Origin: Kiritimatiellales bacterium
GTDB lineage: Bacteria > Verrucomicrobiota > Kiritimatiellia > Kiritimatiellales > Pontiellaceae
Direction: 5' to 3'
DNA length: 64,000 nt
NCBI GenBank assembly: GCA_021734345.1
Contig: JAIPJC010000003.1
Span: forward strand, 1-64,000
The notes beneath the pieces were generated by a model. The model made no database searches, had not been told where the DNA came from, and saw nothing but the letters and a program-made list of their open reading frames with translations. Shown one piece after another: positions 1-9,112 of the stretch. Position numbers and translations under genes: made by a program. Position 1 is the first letter of the stretch. Every line of letters begins with the position of its first letter.

Positions 1-504
1 GCTCTGCTGAAGATTTTCAACCGGAACCGGGCGAACCATAACCTCGTCGTTTTCAATGCCGCCTACGAAGGGCAACAGGACGCACACCGAACGGGAACGG
101 TTTCTGTGGCAGACGTGTATCCATTGCACGACTCGCAGGCGGAATATGCCCTGTATCGGCATGGCACGCAGTCGATCCACACCGCCAAGGCCGCGGACAA
201 GCTGGACATTGAACTGGGCACTTTCGGCTTTGAATTGTTTACGGTCAGCGAAATCCAGAACGGCTTTGCTCCGATCGGCGATCCCGGCCTCTACAACTCC
301 GGTGGCGTAGTTCGCGGATGGGAGATGGAAGCAACCCGCCAGAAGGTCATGCTGCAAAGCTGCAACCGGTTCATCGCCTACGCCGGAAAGCCCCCCAGGG
401 AAGTGTCATTTGAAGGACATCCAATCGACTTTGAATGGGCCGACCGGCAATTGAATGTGGCGCTGCCGGCGGGGTTCAAAGGAACCCTGGAAGTAGCCTT
501 TTAA
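1..504 (+). CDS. GH36 raffinose synthase/Sip1-type alpha-galactosidase, C-terminal fragment
   Basis: The reading frame is open from base 1, so the gene begins outside the window; about 167 C-terminal residues are visible. The pattern of a VVFNAAYEG stretch, then a VSVADVYPL turn, then FELFTVSEIQNGFAPIG and YNSGG, matches the C-terminal beta-sandwich of the raffinose synthase/seed imbibition (Sip1) group of GH36. In that group the equivalent segments read roughly VFNCQG, SP.DV, and FAPIGL.NMFNSGG. The catalytic (beta/alpha)8 barrel is not in the window, so substrate cannot be judged; family members act on alpha-galactosides. It converges on the minus-strand operon that ends at 527. The 14-bp palindrome GGAACACCTGTTCC at 514-527 lies between the two stop codons and could form a short hairpin, without a clear T-run. 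Confidence 0.8.
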   Translation, partial: ALLKIFNRNRANHNLVVFNAAYEGQQDAHRTGTVSVADVYPLHDSQAEYALYRHGTQSIHTAKAADKLDIELGTFGFELFTVSEIQNGFAPIGDPGLYNSGGVVRGWEMEATRQKVMLQSCNRFIAYAGKPPREVSFEGHPIDFEWADRQLNVALPAGFKGTLEVAF

Positions 505-526
505 ACGACGCACGGAACACCTGTTC

Positions 527-2191
527 CTAATACTGGATATCATCCTCGATGATGGCATCGATGTTGTTTTTCAGGGTCATTTTCGACGTTTCAGGATACT
601 GGTTGCCGCGCAACACAAGGCGCTCCACCCCTTGGATGTTCATGCTCCCGAAAATCCGGTTGTTCTCGAACACGATGTCATGAATGGCCCGTGGTGGTTC
701 CTTGCTCGCGGTGGATTCGTCAGCACCTGACACGATTATGCCCCATTTCGAATTGCCGCGGCCAATGCGTAGAGCCGAATCACTGACCCTTACCGAGCTC
801 GGGTAGGGGCCTTCAATCACTTCTCCATAAAACCACAGCAATCCCGTGATGTCGCAGTGCTCGATTTGCACCGGGGATTGCAAGCGGCAGCTCTGGCGGA
901 TCAGGCAACCGCGCAGGGTCGTATCGGGGTTGGAGGACTCCTTCTCCCAAACCCGCATACCCTCCGCCAGACCCTCGATCGGACGGTCGAGCTCGATGAT
1001 GCTGATGGGTGCCGGATCGGGCAGATGTGCAAAGGCCGGATTCGGACGGGTTGTCACGCCGACAATCCGGGCTTCGCCGAGAATGCGCTTGCTTTGATCA
1101 TCCGCCGCCACCAGATGCATGTTTTCATGCCAAGGCATAGGGTCAAGGCAATAGCGCTGGCGCACTTCAAATTTCAGGGGATCAATCATTTTGGTTACGG
1201 AACTGGAATGGGATGAAATATTGAATGCATCATCACCCATTCCGATAAGCTGGCAATCCTCCCACAGCAATTTGGCAAAATTGCCTTTCACATGGAATCC
1301 ATCGCGCCACGTCGAAAGCGTGCTGTCACTTCCTGGCCTGGGACGGATATGCACGCGCCGGAAGGTGACCCAATCACGATTCCGGAACACCCGGACGCCG
1401 AACCATGGCGCGGACCATAGTTCAACATCTTCAAAAAGCACGCGGGAGCTATCGTTGACATCAAAACAACCGCCGGGGCCATAGCGATGGGCCAACCCGG
1501 GCACCGGCAGACTGATGCCTTGTCCAACAACAACCCGGCCGCCCTCAAGCGCTTCGCCATTCGCCTTGATCCGTACCGTGCCCAGCCTCGGACCGCGCTG
1601 GATGCCTTCAACCCACAGGTGTTCGCTGATCAAGCCGTATGTTCCCGAACTCCAAGCCAATGCAAAAAACGCATTCTCGCCATCTTCCCCGGTTGGCCCG
1701 CCCAATGGAAGGGGGGCATCCTTGCTTTTCAGTCGAACATCCACAAAACCTTTGTCCGCATCGACGGCCGTGATGGTTCCTTCGACAAACGGGAGCGGGC
1801 GAAAGGTGATATTCAACCGCTTGACGGTCATGTCTTGCGACCCGTTCATATCGAGGAACCGGATACTTGGATCAAGAATGAAGGTGCTCCCATTGCCATC
1901 GAGTTCGACGGCCTCCATCTGATCCAGTTGAAAGAGGAATCGGTTTTGCACCTGCTTGGCGTAAATGATCCCTTTGGGAGGAAATGCCAGCACCGTTGGT
2001 TGCCCGGGGTTGATGGCCGAAAGCATCCGACCGATGGCCGGGCCATCGTCGGTGCGCCCGTCGGCTACCACGCCAAAGTCCGATGCATTGAGCAGCACGG
2101 ACTCGCCTGATTTAGTTTCGGCTCCTGAAACCAGCCTGCCGCCAACGATCGCGGACAGTAGCAAAAATCCTATTTTCTTCCGCACATTCAT
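527..2191 (-). CDS. Secreted right-handed beta-helix protein, GH110-like
   Basis: 554 residues with a Sec signal peptide (KKIGFLLLSAIVGG region). Residues about 35-60 carry the pectate-lyase-3 type start (DFGVVADGRTDDGPAIGRML), followed by parallel beta-helix coils. The segment with LPFVEGTITAVDADKGFVDV is shared with the protein at 3312-5141, where it reads DYDPVPFIQGGIVAVDVELG, so the two are paralogues. This arrangement recalls GH110 alpha-galactosidases, but the family call is from memory of the pattern and could be another beta-helix family. It is the last gene of the probable minus-strand operon and lies directly after the AraC regulator. Expected location is periplasm or outside the cell. 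Confidence 0.75.
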   Translation of the reverse strand: MNVRKKIGFLLLSAIVGGRLVSGAETKSGESVLLNASDFGVVADGRTDDGPAIGRMLSAINPGQPTVLAFPPKGIIYAKQVQNRFLFQLDQMEAVELDGNGSTFILDPSIRFLDMNGSQDMTVKRLNITFRPLPFVEGTITAVDADKGFVDVRLKSKDAPLPLGGPTGEDGENAFFALAWSSGTYGLISEHLWVEGIQRGPRLGTVRIKANGEALEGGRVVVGQGISLPVPGLAHRYGPGGCFDVNDSSRVLFEDVELWSAPWFGVRVFRNRDWVTFRRVHIRPRPGSDSTLSTWRDGFHVKGNFAKLLWEDCQLIGMGDDAFNISSHSSSVTKMIDPLKFEVRQRYCLDPMPWHENMHLVAADDQSKRILGEARIVGVTTRPNPAFAHLPDPAPISIIELDRPIEGLAEGMRVWEKESSNPDTTLRGCLIRQSCRLQSPVQIEHCDITGLLWFYGEVIEGPYPSSVRVSDSALRIGRGNSKWGIIVSGADESTASKEPPRAIHDIVFENNRIFGSMNIQGVERLVLRGNQYPETSKMTLKNNIDAIIEDDIQY

Positions 2192-2281
2192 ACTATTTGC
2201 GCACTCCGTATTGTTGGAAAAGGAGTTAAGCAGGGATACGTCAAAGAGTGTTATGACAAAACAACCAAATGCATGAACGGA

Positions 2282-3151
2282 TCAACGGTCGCTTTTGCCG
2301 AGATCTTCCCGGAATTCCTTTGGCGAACACCCGGCCTCTTTTTTAAAGACGCGTGAAAAATAGCCTGAATCATTGAATCCAACAGAAAAGGCTATATCAC
2401 TGATTGCCCGCATGGGATCCACCAGCAACTGCATGGACTTCTTCACCCGGAGCTGCTGCAAATACGTCATGGGAGAGACTCCCAATATCTCGCTGAATGT
2501 GCGGCGCAGCGAAGTCGGCGACATGTTCGCAACCTCCGCCAAATTCTCGAAGCAAAGATTATCGCCGAGGTGCTTTTCCATGTAGGTGATGAGCTCGCCA
2601 AGCCGAAGCATGTCCTTGCCTGCGCTGGTTGATACATGCGAATAGCGCCGGGAAAGGAAAACAATCATCTCACGGAATTTCGCTTCGCAGAGGAATTCAT
2701 AGCCGGGTTCCAACCCCTCCATCTCGGCCTCTATTTCCTCCACGAGACCGGTCACGACCGCCAAATCCCTTGCCGCCAGCTTCAAATGCGGATCGTTATG
2801 GCCCGGCATCATCGTAAACAAGGCATGGAAGCCAGGAATTAGAACCAAGTCCATCAACTTCATCTTCATGCGATCCAGGTCGAACAACACGTTCAATACT
2901 TGAACGCCACTGTTGTCCTCGACATCGTATCCATGGGCATGGCCCGGCGGAATGGAAAACACATCCCCCATCGAAACCGTCACATGTTCACCATCCATGT
3001 GGTGGATCGCCACACCGCCAATCACAATCATCAACTCGTTGAAGCTATGGGAATGCAACCCCCGGCCCCACTCCACATAAGGCATGCGAAACACGCATAA
3101 CGGCAAATGGTTGGGATCAAAAAAATCTTTACCGGCAAGTCTCTCGTTCAT
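2282..3151 (-). CDS. AraC-family regulator with N-terminal cupin sensor
   Basis: About 289 residues when started at MNERLAGKDFFDPNHL. A longer open frame runs upstream to 3310, but this ATG is preceded by GGAGACGGGG and the upstream residues look non-coding. The N-terminal half is a cupin-like sensor (SFNELMIVIGGVAIHHMDGE; PPGHAHGYDV). The C-terminal ~100 residues hold two helix-turn-helix motifs of the AraC type (ENLAEVANMSPTSLRRTFSE; ISDIAFSVGFNDSGYFSRVF, KKEAGCSPKEFRE). It sits inside a catabolic operon between two beta-helix genes, so it probably activates this locus in response to a sugar. Confidence 0.88.
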   Translation of the reverse strand: MNERLAGKDFFDPNHLPLCVFRMPYVEWGRGLHSHSFNELMIVIGGVAIHHMDGEHVTVSMGDVFSIPPGHAHGYDVEDNSGVQVLNVLFDLDRMKMKLMDLVLIPGFHALFTMMPGHNDPHLKLAARDLAVVTGLVEEIEAEMEGLEPGYEFLCEAKFREMIVFLSRRYSHVSTSAGKDMLRLGELITYMEKHLGDNLCFENLAEVANMSPTSLRRTFSEILGVSPMTYLQQLRVKKSMQLLVDPMRAISDIAFSVGFNDSGYFSRVFKKEAGCSPKEFREDLGKSDR

Positions 3152-3311
3152 CCCCGTCTCCAGTTTTAGTCGAAGCGTTATGGCACAAAGACCCGCCGTT
3201 TGACAACCAAACCCGTGACAAACACCTAAAGGAACGATTTTCCCCACCCGCCGCCGGGCGTTTGCCCAAACTCGGCTATGGATGCCGGCTTCGGATTTAT
3301 GCATCCGCAAT

Positions 3312-5141
3312 TTATTTCGTAATCCGACGATCCAGCACCGGTGTGGCGGTAGGCGGAAGATCCGCCGTGAAGTCGGAAAACTTTACGCCGCCTTCGCCAG
3401 CCGCCACCGTTGCACCAATCACAATGCCGGCGATGGTTTTCGGCCGCGTATCGTTCATGATTAGCCCCGACACCACGACGTTACTGCTCCCGCTTATCCC
3501 TACGCCATTGCTGGATGGAAATGTCCGCGAGGCATCGGCGGCAATACGGTTGTCGGTGAGCACCACACCATTGCATGACTCTATAATGATGCCCTGCGCG
3601 GGCGGATCGGTGATCACGTTGTTCTCGATCCGGATGTTGTTTATCACGGGCGACGGTGCAAACCCCTTGAGCCCGAGACCTGTGACCATGATCGCGCCAT
3701 AGCTCTGTGCATGCGCATCAATCCCGACGTTACGCAGCTGGTTGCCACGAATAACGATATCGCGCGGCATCGGGCCTTCCGGCCACTGCGGCTCATTGGC
3801 AATGACAATGCCCGGCCCGGATGTGCGCTCGAAAACGTTGCTTTCGATCAGGCCGTTGACACCGCGCAGGATCAGGCCGCGTCCACGGAAGTTTCCGAAA
3901 TAATTGTTCCGGATAATGTAGCCCGCGCCGCAGGTGGAGAGGTTGAAAACCACATCCGCATCCAGATGGTTGTTCATGGACGTGATACCCGTCAGGATAT
4001 TGGTCGACGTCCGGACGTTTTCGATGGGGCTGTCCAATCGGATGAGCTTCCCTGCGATGCTCGCCACGGTGGACTCGCCGCGCACGAAACCGGAGGTCGG
4101 GCCCATCACCTGTATTCGGTCGCCGGGACGCATATCGAAGGTCTGATGAACACGTAGTTCCGTGGGTGAAACAATTTCGGTCACCATGCGAACCCGGTCG
4201 TAGGTATTCATGCCGTCATCGGTCATGCCCTCGAAGTGGCAATCCTCCACCAACAGTCCCTTGCGAAGCATCTGGCAATGAATGCCGTCGGCATTGCCGG
4301 ATAGCAAACGCGTCGTGCCCGGCCGCGGACGCACCGTTACCCGCTGCACCGCCAAATCGCCTTCGCACTGCACAAACGCCATGCACAACGACGGCGCGGC
4401 ATACATCGTCACATCCTCCACGGAGCCGCCGTTGCATCCCCAGAACGCCACGCCGTGCCCTTCCGCTCCGCCGCGCATAGCAAAGGCATCGCCGACGGAC
4501 ATCATCTTGGCGTAGGTATGGTTTTCCAACTCCAGCCGCCAACGCCGACCACCCAACGCAGTGAAGGTGCGGATCGGCAGATGCGACGGCGTCCCCGGCT
4601 TGAAACGGCGTGTTTGCCGGTCGATCACCACGCCCCACTTGTGGTTCATCAATTCTGGTTGCGGCTCCGGATAACCTTCGTCCACCTGCAATTCAAACGA
4701 GCCGAGTTCCACATCCACCGCCACGATGCCGCCCTGGATGAACGGTACGGGATCATAGTCGATCACGATGCCCTTGATGTGGACATTCGTGCAGGATCGA
4801 AAACTCATCATGCCGGCGCGCGGACTCGATGAGATAAGTTCCGTCTGGCCCGCCACGCCCTGCAACGTAATTCCCGTTGCACGATCCAACCCAAAGCAAT
4901 ATTTCCCGTTGCCTTCCGCTTCGGCGGAAACCCGGTAACGCTTGGCCTCGAACAGCACCGTGGCGTCCGACCCAACCTGCACAGCGGCGGCAATGGCCGC
5001 ACGGATGGCAGTTGCATCGTCGGTAACACCATCGCCCGTCGCGCCGTAGTCCGCCACGCGGAATACTTTTCCCGCTTCGGCGGCAAAGATGTGAGAGGCC
5101 AGCGCGAACGCAACCCATAGGATGCTCAACCATCGTTTCAT
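3312..5141 (-). CDS. Secreted right-handed beta-helix protein, GH110-like
   Basis: 609 residues starting at MKRWLSILWV. This ATG is chosen because GGAG lies nine bases upstream; an ATG at 5156 would be too close to that site. A signal peptide (LSILWVAFALASHIFA) is followed by VADYGATGDGVTDDATAI, the usual start of the pectate-lyase-3/beta-helix fold, and by many N-rich beta-helix coils (IRNNYFGNF, IRIENNVIT, VVLTDNRI). The DYDPVPFIQGG segment is the feature that suggests GH110, a family of alpha-1,3-galactosidases. It is a paralogue of the 527-2191 protein. The start lies 15 bases after the stop of the upstream GH106 gene, so the two are cotranscribed. Confidence 0.78.
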   Translation of the reverse strand: MKRWLSILWVAFALASHIFAAEAGKVFRVADYGATGDGVTDDATAIRAAIAAAVQVGSDATVLFEAKRYRVSAEAEGNGKYCFGLDRATGITLQGVAGQTELISSSPRAGMMSFRSCTNVHIKGIVIDYDPVPFIQGGIVAVDVELGSFELQVDEGYPEPQPELMNHKWGVVIDRQTRRFKPGTPSHLPIRTFTALGGRRWRLELENHTYAKMMSVGDAFAMRGGAEGHGVAFWGCNGGSVEDVTMYAAPSLCMAFVQCEGDLAVQRVTVRPRPGTTRLLSGNADGIHCQMLRKGLLVEDCHFEGMTDDGMNTYDRVRMVTEIVSPTELRVHQTFDMRPGDRIQVMGPTSGFVRGESTVASIAGKLIRLDSPIENVRTSTNILTGITSMNNHLDADVVFNLSTCGAGYIIRNNYFGNFRGRGLILRGVNGLIESNVFERTSGPGIVIANEPQWPEGPMPRDIVIRGNQLRNVGIDAHAQSYGAIMVTGLGLKGFAPSPVINNIRIENNVITDPPAQGIIIESCNGVVLTDNRIAADASRTFPSSNGVGISGSSNVVVSGLIMNDTRPKTIAGIVIGATVAAGEGGVKFSDFTADLPPTATPVLDRRITK

Positions 5142-5156
5142 GTGCATAAACTCCAA

Positions 5157-8100
5157 TCAGGGTTTGAGCACAACATCCGTCGACGCACGTAGGGTTACGG
5201 GTCCGAGCAGGCCGGAGGGCAGCAGTGCATCGTCCGTCTTCCAGTGATGCCAGGTCGTGAACGTGAGCCGTCCGGTCGGGCTGGGTTTGCCATCGAGCAA
5301 CCATTGCGGCCAGTCCTTCAATGCAAGGTTGGGCAGCCAGTCGCAGTCTGGCGGCAATTGTTCGTCGCCGACCAGCCGGTTCGGCCAGAGGTTGGTGATC
5401 TTTATTTCCAGCCTGTTTCTACCGGGCTTGGCCGCAGTGGTTATATCCGCGCGGAACGGCGGTTTCCACAGGATGCCCAGCGGCGTTCCATTGACCGAAA
5501 CCTCGGCGAGGTTCTTCACCAATCCAAGATCCAGCCAGAGCGAACGTCCGTTGCCGAACATCTCCGGCGGAATCTCCACATTCCTTGCATAGGTGGCCGT
5601 ACCGGAGAAATATTTCACATCGCTGTCGGCATGGTCCGTCCAAGATATGAGTTTCGGCAACTCGACCGCAGCGGGCGCTCCCCAGTTCGGCGGAAAGTTC
5701 AACGTCCACGGCCCGGATAGATCGATCGACTGCGGCACATCGGCAACGTTGGCCGTCAGCGTCCTGCCGGCGGCGGTCTGCACTTCAATGGTTCCAGGCT
5801 CCCATGCCCGGCAAATAGGTTTGCCGGAGTTGTTCATCGCCAGCTCGTAGGCGGATGGTTCCGTGTCGAGACCTTCTTCTGGCAACGAGAGCATGCTGTT
5901 TTCCGCCACCCGGACGGTTCGTTGCAGCCCGAGGTAGCGGTACTCGACCAGCAGTTCCTTTTTCGACATCGGCGCTGGATCGCCACCGGCCAGCGTGTTG
6001 TCGGCCTTCACGGTCAATCGGCCATCCTTGACCAGTCCGGCAAGCCGTGCGGTGATGTCAGCCTGCTTGCCATCTTCCGGTTGCGTGCTTCCGGGCGCAC
6101 CATAAAACGCCCGAACGACTTCCGCTCCATCCGGCACGACCGCCGTGCCGCCTTCGGCCACGATGATGGTCGGCGCGCCACGGCATTCGATGCGCAGTTC
6201 CTTGAGTGTGCCCGGTGCGGGATCTCCCGCCAGTTTGTTGGTGGCGACGATGTGGCGGTTGCCCGTCTTGATCAAGCGCTGCACCGCGTCGGTAATATCC
6301 GCGGACTCGGTGGACGGGTTGAAAAGCACGCCGTACTCGGCCTTGAGGATAGCCAGTTCCTGCACCGATGGCGGAACCGTTGGGGTCGTGGCGGTATATT
6401 GCGCAGAGACGATGTGATCCGCGTTGGCCGGTTTCCGGAAGACGACAAAAACCGAACCGGCCGGATCGAACTGAAGCGGCACGGTGATGCGTCCACCTTC
6501 TTCGTGCCAGACCGGAGCATCTTCGATGCGGCCACTATCGGAATGCCAAAGTTCCGGTACTTTTCCGGCGACGCGAAACGTGCATTCGACGAAGTCGAAC
6601 ACGGCGCGCTGGTTGGAGACAAAATAGATGTCGGCATCGCCGTCGAGTCGATGGATGAAGACGAGCTTCGAACCATTCTCCGCCGGAAATTCAAAGTCCG
6701 GCTTCACGTCCAGCGTCGCAAAAACCTGCTCCATCGGTTGTCCCCAGACAACCAGCCCTTTGCCTAGACGATGTTCGGTGACGGTCTTGCCATCGCAGTT
6801 CCCCCACATTTCGTCAACCAGCGCCTTGACCTCTTCGTCGCATTTCGGATAGCCGTCGAGACTTGGCGATTCTACCGGCGGAGGGCCGATGACCGTCAAA
6901 CCTGCGGCGACAAAGTCGCGCAGCTTGCGCAACAGTTTTGGCGTCATGGTCCTATCCGGTTGGGAGAGCGATAGCACGCGGTAGCGCATGCCGCTGTCCA
7001 GCACGAGCTGGCCGTCCTCCACCGACGCATGGTTCAGCAGCACATCCGCGTTGATGCCGTCGTAGTCGTAACCGGACGGCAGCTCGGAATTGATTGCCGG
7101 CATTTGCACCGGCGCGCTTTCCCCGCAAAATGCCGCCGCATCCGCCACAAAGCGTCCCTGCTGGAGCATGAACTGGCTGCGGGCGATGTATTGCATCCAG
7201 GCGCGGCCTTGTTCCCACCAGGTGCAGGTACGGTCGAAGTGCGTCCCCCACTGCCCCATCGTCATGCCCGGCCAGCGGTTGGTCCACGGTTGCATGGCGT
7301 AGCGGTGGAAGATATAGCGGTTGATGCCTTGGCAGAATACGCGGTCGCCGAGCGCCTTGAGCGCGTAGGGATCGTCCAGCCAGCGGCCATGGTCCTTGCT
7401 GGGGGCGGCCGTGAACGATTCCGCACCGATGATGGGTTGCCCGTAGATATGCCCGACGGTCGAGGCGATTTTCAGCGACGGATGCCCCTCGCTGCCCACC
7501 CAGAATTCGCCCATGGGAATGTCGGCCGCCGCACCGCATTGCAGCGATTCGAAGGGGCCGGTGTACGGCTCAAGCGATGCCGTGAGCCCGCGCTGGTTGC
7601 AGAGTTCCTTGAAACGTCCGTAGTAGTTTTCGGCAAACAGGTCCGCGATGGTGCGCCGCATGTCCCATAGGAAACGTTCCGTGGTTTCCGGACTGTCCAC
7701 CACGCGCCCGGTAACGGCCACCAGCCACGGCAACGGATCGTAGCCACGCCGTTGTTGGAATTCCTCGCGGAATTTGGGAGTCCAGTTCTGACCGCCGACT
7801 TCGTAGCTGTCGATCAGCACGTTGTTGAAGGCCTTCCCCTTCCCGGCCAATGGTCCAAGATCGTCCACCACTTTTTGCACAAAGCCTGCCCAGTGCGCAT
7901 CCATCGCCGCCGTGCTCAGCTTGTCGCATTCCAAACCCAAGCCGCCTTCCGGCGCAGGATGGTTGTCCCGACCGGTCGGCGTATGGCCGATGCGCAGGAT
8001 GGTCCACTGCCCCGGCGGCACGTTCCAGTCTAGCCGTCCGTCGGCGTTCAGGCGGTCGGTGATATTGAGGATGTCGTTTTGTCCGACCACCAGCCCGGCG

Positions 8101-9104
8101 GCAACCACGGCTTCCGATGGATTTGCCCCTCCATTCAAGGAGCCCATGTTCATGCCACTCTTGGCAAACACGTCGCCGGTGCGGGGGCATGGACTAAAGG
8201 AAATCTCGGCCACCTTCACCTGCTTGGCATTCAATCCACCCGAAGCGAATACAACGCGGTAGAAACGGCAAGGAGCGGAATCCCCCAACGCAATCGACAG
8301 GGTGCCGTCGCCACCGTTGCGCGGAAAGGAGAAGGACTGGAGATCGTGGAACGTCTGGCCGTCGGCGGAAGATTGAATAACGCCGCGCGTACTTCTACTG
8401 CCCCCTTCGAGCACCAGCATGGCCGATCTCGCCGCAAGCGGCTGGGCAAATTCAAACTGGATAAAGGACTCCTTGCCTTTGCCCGGCGGCGGAAGCGATA
8501 CCACGGTATCGGCCTTGCCATCGAAAAGACGACCGCCGTCGATCTTTCCCGTACCTGCCGTCACCTTAGGCGACAATGATTGCATCGTCGCGTCCTCGCC
8601 TGTCGGCGTGGGAAACGCCAGCACCTCGATGTCGCGGTAGAAATCCAGTTTGGTCGGCGGTTGCGGAAGCTTCTTTGAAAAATGCATCGGCCCGACGACG
8701 GAGACCTCGCTGGTGACGAGCTGCTGCATCGCGTTTTCCGGCGTATTCCACGGACCGCCGCTGCTGGACCAACCCGCGCAGTTGTGGATGCAAAGTTCCA
8801 CGCCCAGCCGGTCGGCCTCCTTCGCCGCGTGCTTCATCATTTCGCGCCATTCCGGCGTGAAGAACTCGACCGGACCGGCGGGAATACCGCAACCCACATT
8901 GAAGATCTGCGCGCCGCCGATGCCTACGCGCTGCATCGCTTCGAGGTCGGCGGTGATGCCCTCCCGGGTAACGTTGCCGTTCATCCAGTGCCACCACGTA
9001 TGCGGCTTGGCCGACGATGGCGGAGCCGAAAATCCCTGTTCGAGTTCGCTCGCAAGACAGCAACCCGACAGGATCAATGTGAATAGTATGAGATGTTTAA
9101 GCAT
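5157..9104 (-). CDS. GH106 alpha-L-rhamnosidase, lipoprotein, with internal repeat insertion
   Basis: 1315 residues from MLKHLILF, preceded by GAGGGAAACC. The upstream ATG at 9116 overlaps the stop of the previous gene (ATGA). The N-terminus is lipoprotein-like (LSGC lipobox). The GH106 N-terminal pattern is clear: WWHWMNGNVTREGITADLEA, GGAQIFNVG, and NCAGWSSSGGPW. The C-terminal 200 residues form the usual galactose-binding-like sandwich (YFSGTATYARNVEIP, VSVNGTPLGILWKPPF, ITNLWPNRLVGD). Between about residues 890 and 1080 there is an extra segment containing two similar units, each with ADIT, a TLAGG or KLAGD stretch, DPAP and KELR/KELL. This segment is absent from the 1092-residue neighbour and explains most of the length difference. 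Known members hydrolyse alpha-L-rhamnosides in plant and algal polysaccharides. Confidence 0.9.
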   Translation of the reverse strand: MLKHLILFTLILSGCCLASELEQGFSAPPSSAKPHTWWHWMNGNVTREGITADLEAMQRVGIGGAQIFNVGCGIPAGPVEFFTPEWREMMKHAAKEADRLGVELCIHNCAGWSSSGGPWNTPENAMQQLVTSEVSVVGPMHFSKKLPQPPTKLDFYRDIEVLAFPTPTGEDATMQSLSPKVTAGTGKIDGGRLFDGKADTVVSLPPPGKGKESFIQFEFAQPLAARSAMLVLEGGSRSTRGVIQSSADGQTFHDLQSFSFPRNGGDGTLSIALGDSAPCRFYRVVFASGGLNAKQVKVAEISFSPCPRTGDVFAKSGMNMGSLNGGANPSEAVVAAGLVVGQNDILNITDRLNADGRLDWNVPPGQWTILRIGHTPTGRDNHPAPEGGLGLECDKLSTAAMDAHWAGFVQKVVDDLGPLAGKGKAFNNVLIDSYEVGGQNWTPKFREEFQQRRGYDPLPWLVAVTGRVVDSPETTERFLWDMRRTIADLFAENYYGRFKELCNQRGLTASLEPYTGPFESLQCGAAADIPMGEFWVGSEGHPSLKIASTVGHIYGQPIIGAESFTAAPSKDHGRWLDDPYALKALGDRVFCQGINRYIFHRYAMQPWTNRWPGMTMGQWGTHFDRTCTWWEQGRAWMQYIARSQFMLQQGRFVADAAAFCGESAPVQMPAINSELPSGYDYDGINADVLLNHASVEDGQLVLDSGMRYRVLSLSQPDRTMTPKLLRKLRDFVAAGLTVIGPPPVESPSLDGYPKCDEEVKALVDEMWGNCDGKTVTEHRLGKGLVVWGQPMEQVFATLDVKPDFEFPAENGSKLVFIHRLDGDADIYFVSNQRAVFDFVECTFRVAGKVPELWHSDSGRIEDAPVWHEEGGRITVPLQFDPAGSVFVVFRKPANADHIVSAQYTATTPTVPPSVQELAILKAEYGVLFNPSTESADITDAVQRLIKTGNRHIVATNKLAGDPAPGTLKELRIECRGAPTIIVAEGGTAVVPDGAEVVRAFYGAPGSTQPEDGKQADITARLAGLVKDGRLTVKADNTLAGGDPAPMSKKELLVEYRYLGLQRTVRVAENSMLSLPEEGLDTEPSAYELAMNNSGKPICRAWEPGTIEVQTAAGRTLTANVADVPQSIDLSGPWTLNFPPNWGAPAAVELPKLISWTDHADSDVKYFSGTATYARNVEIPPEMFGNGRSLWLDLGLVKNLAEVSVNGTPLGILWKPPFRADITTAAKPGRNRLEIKITNLWPNRLVGDEQLPPDCDWLPNLALKDWPQWLLDGKPSPTGRLTFTTWHHWKTDDALLPSGLLGPVTLRASTDVVLKP

Positions 9105-9112
9105 GGTTTCCC

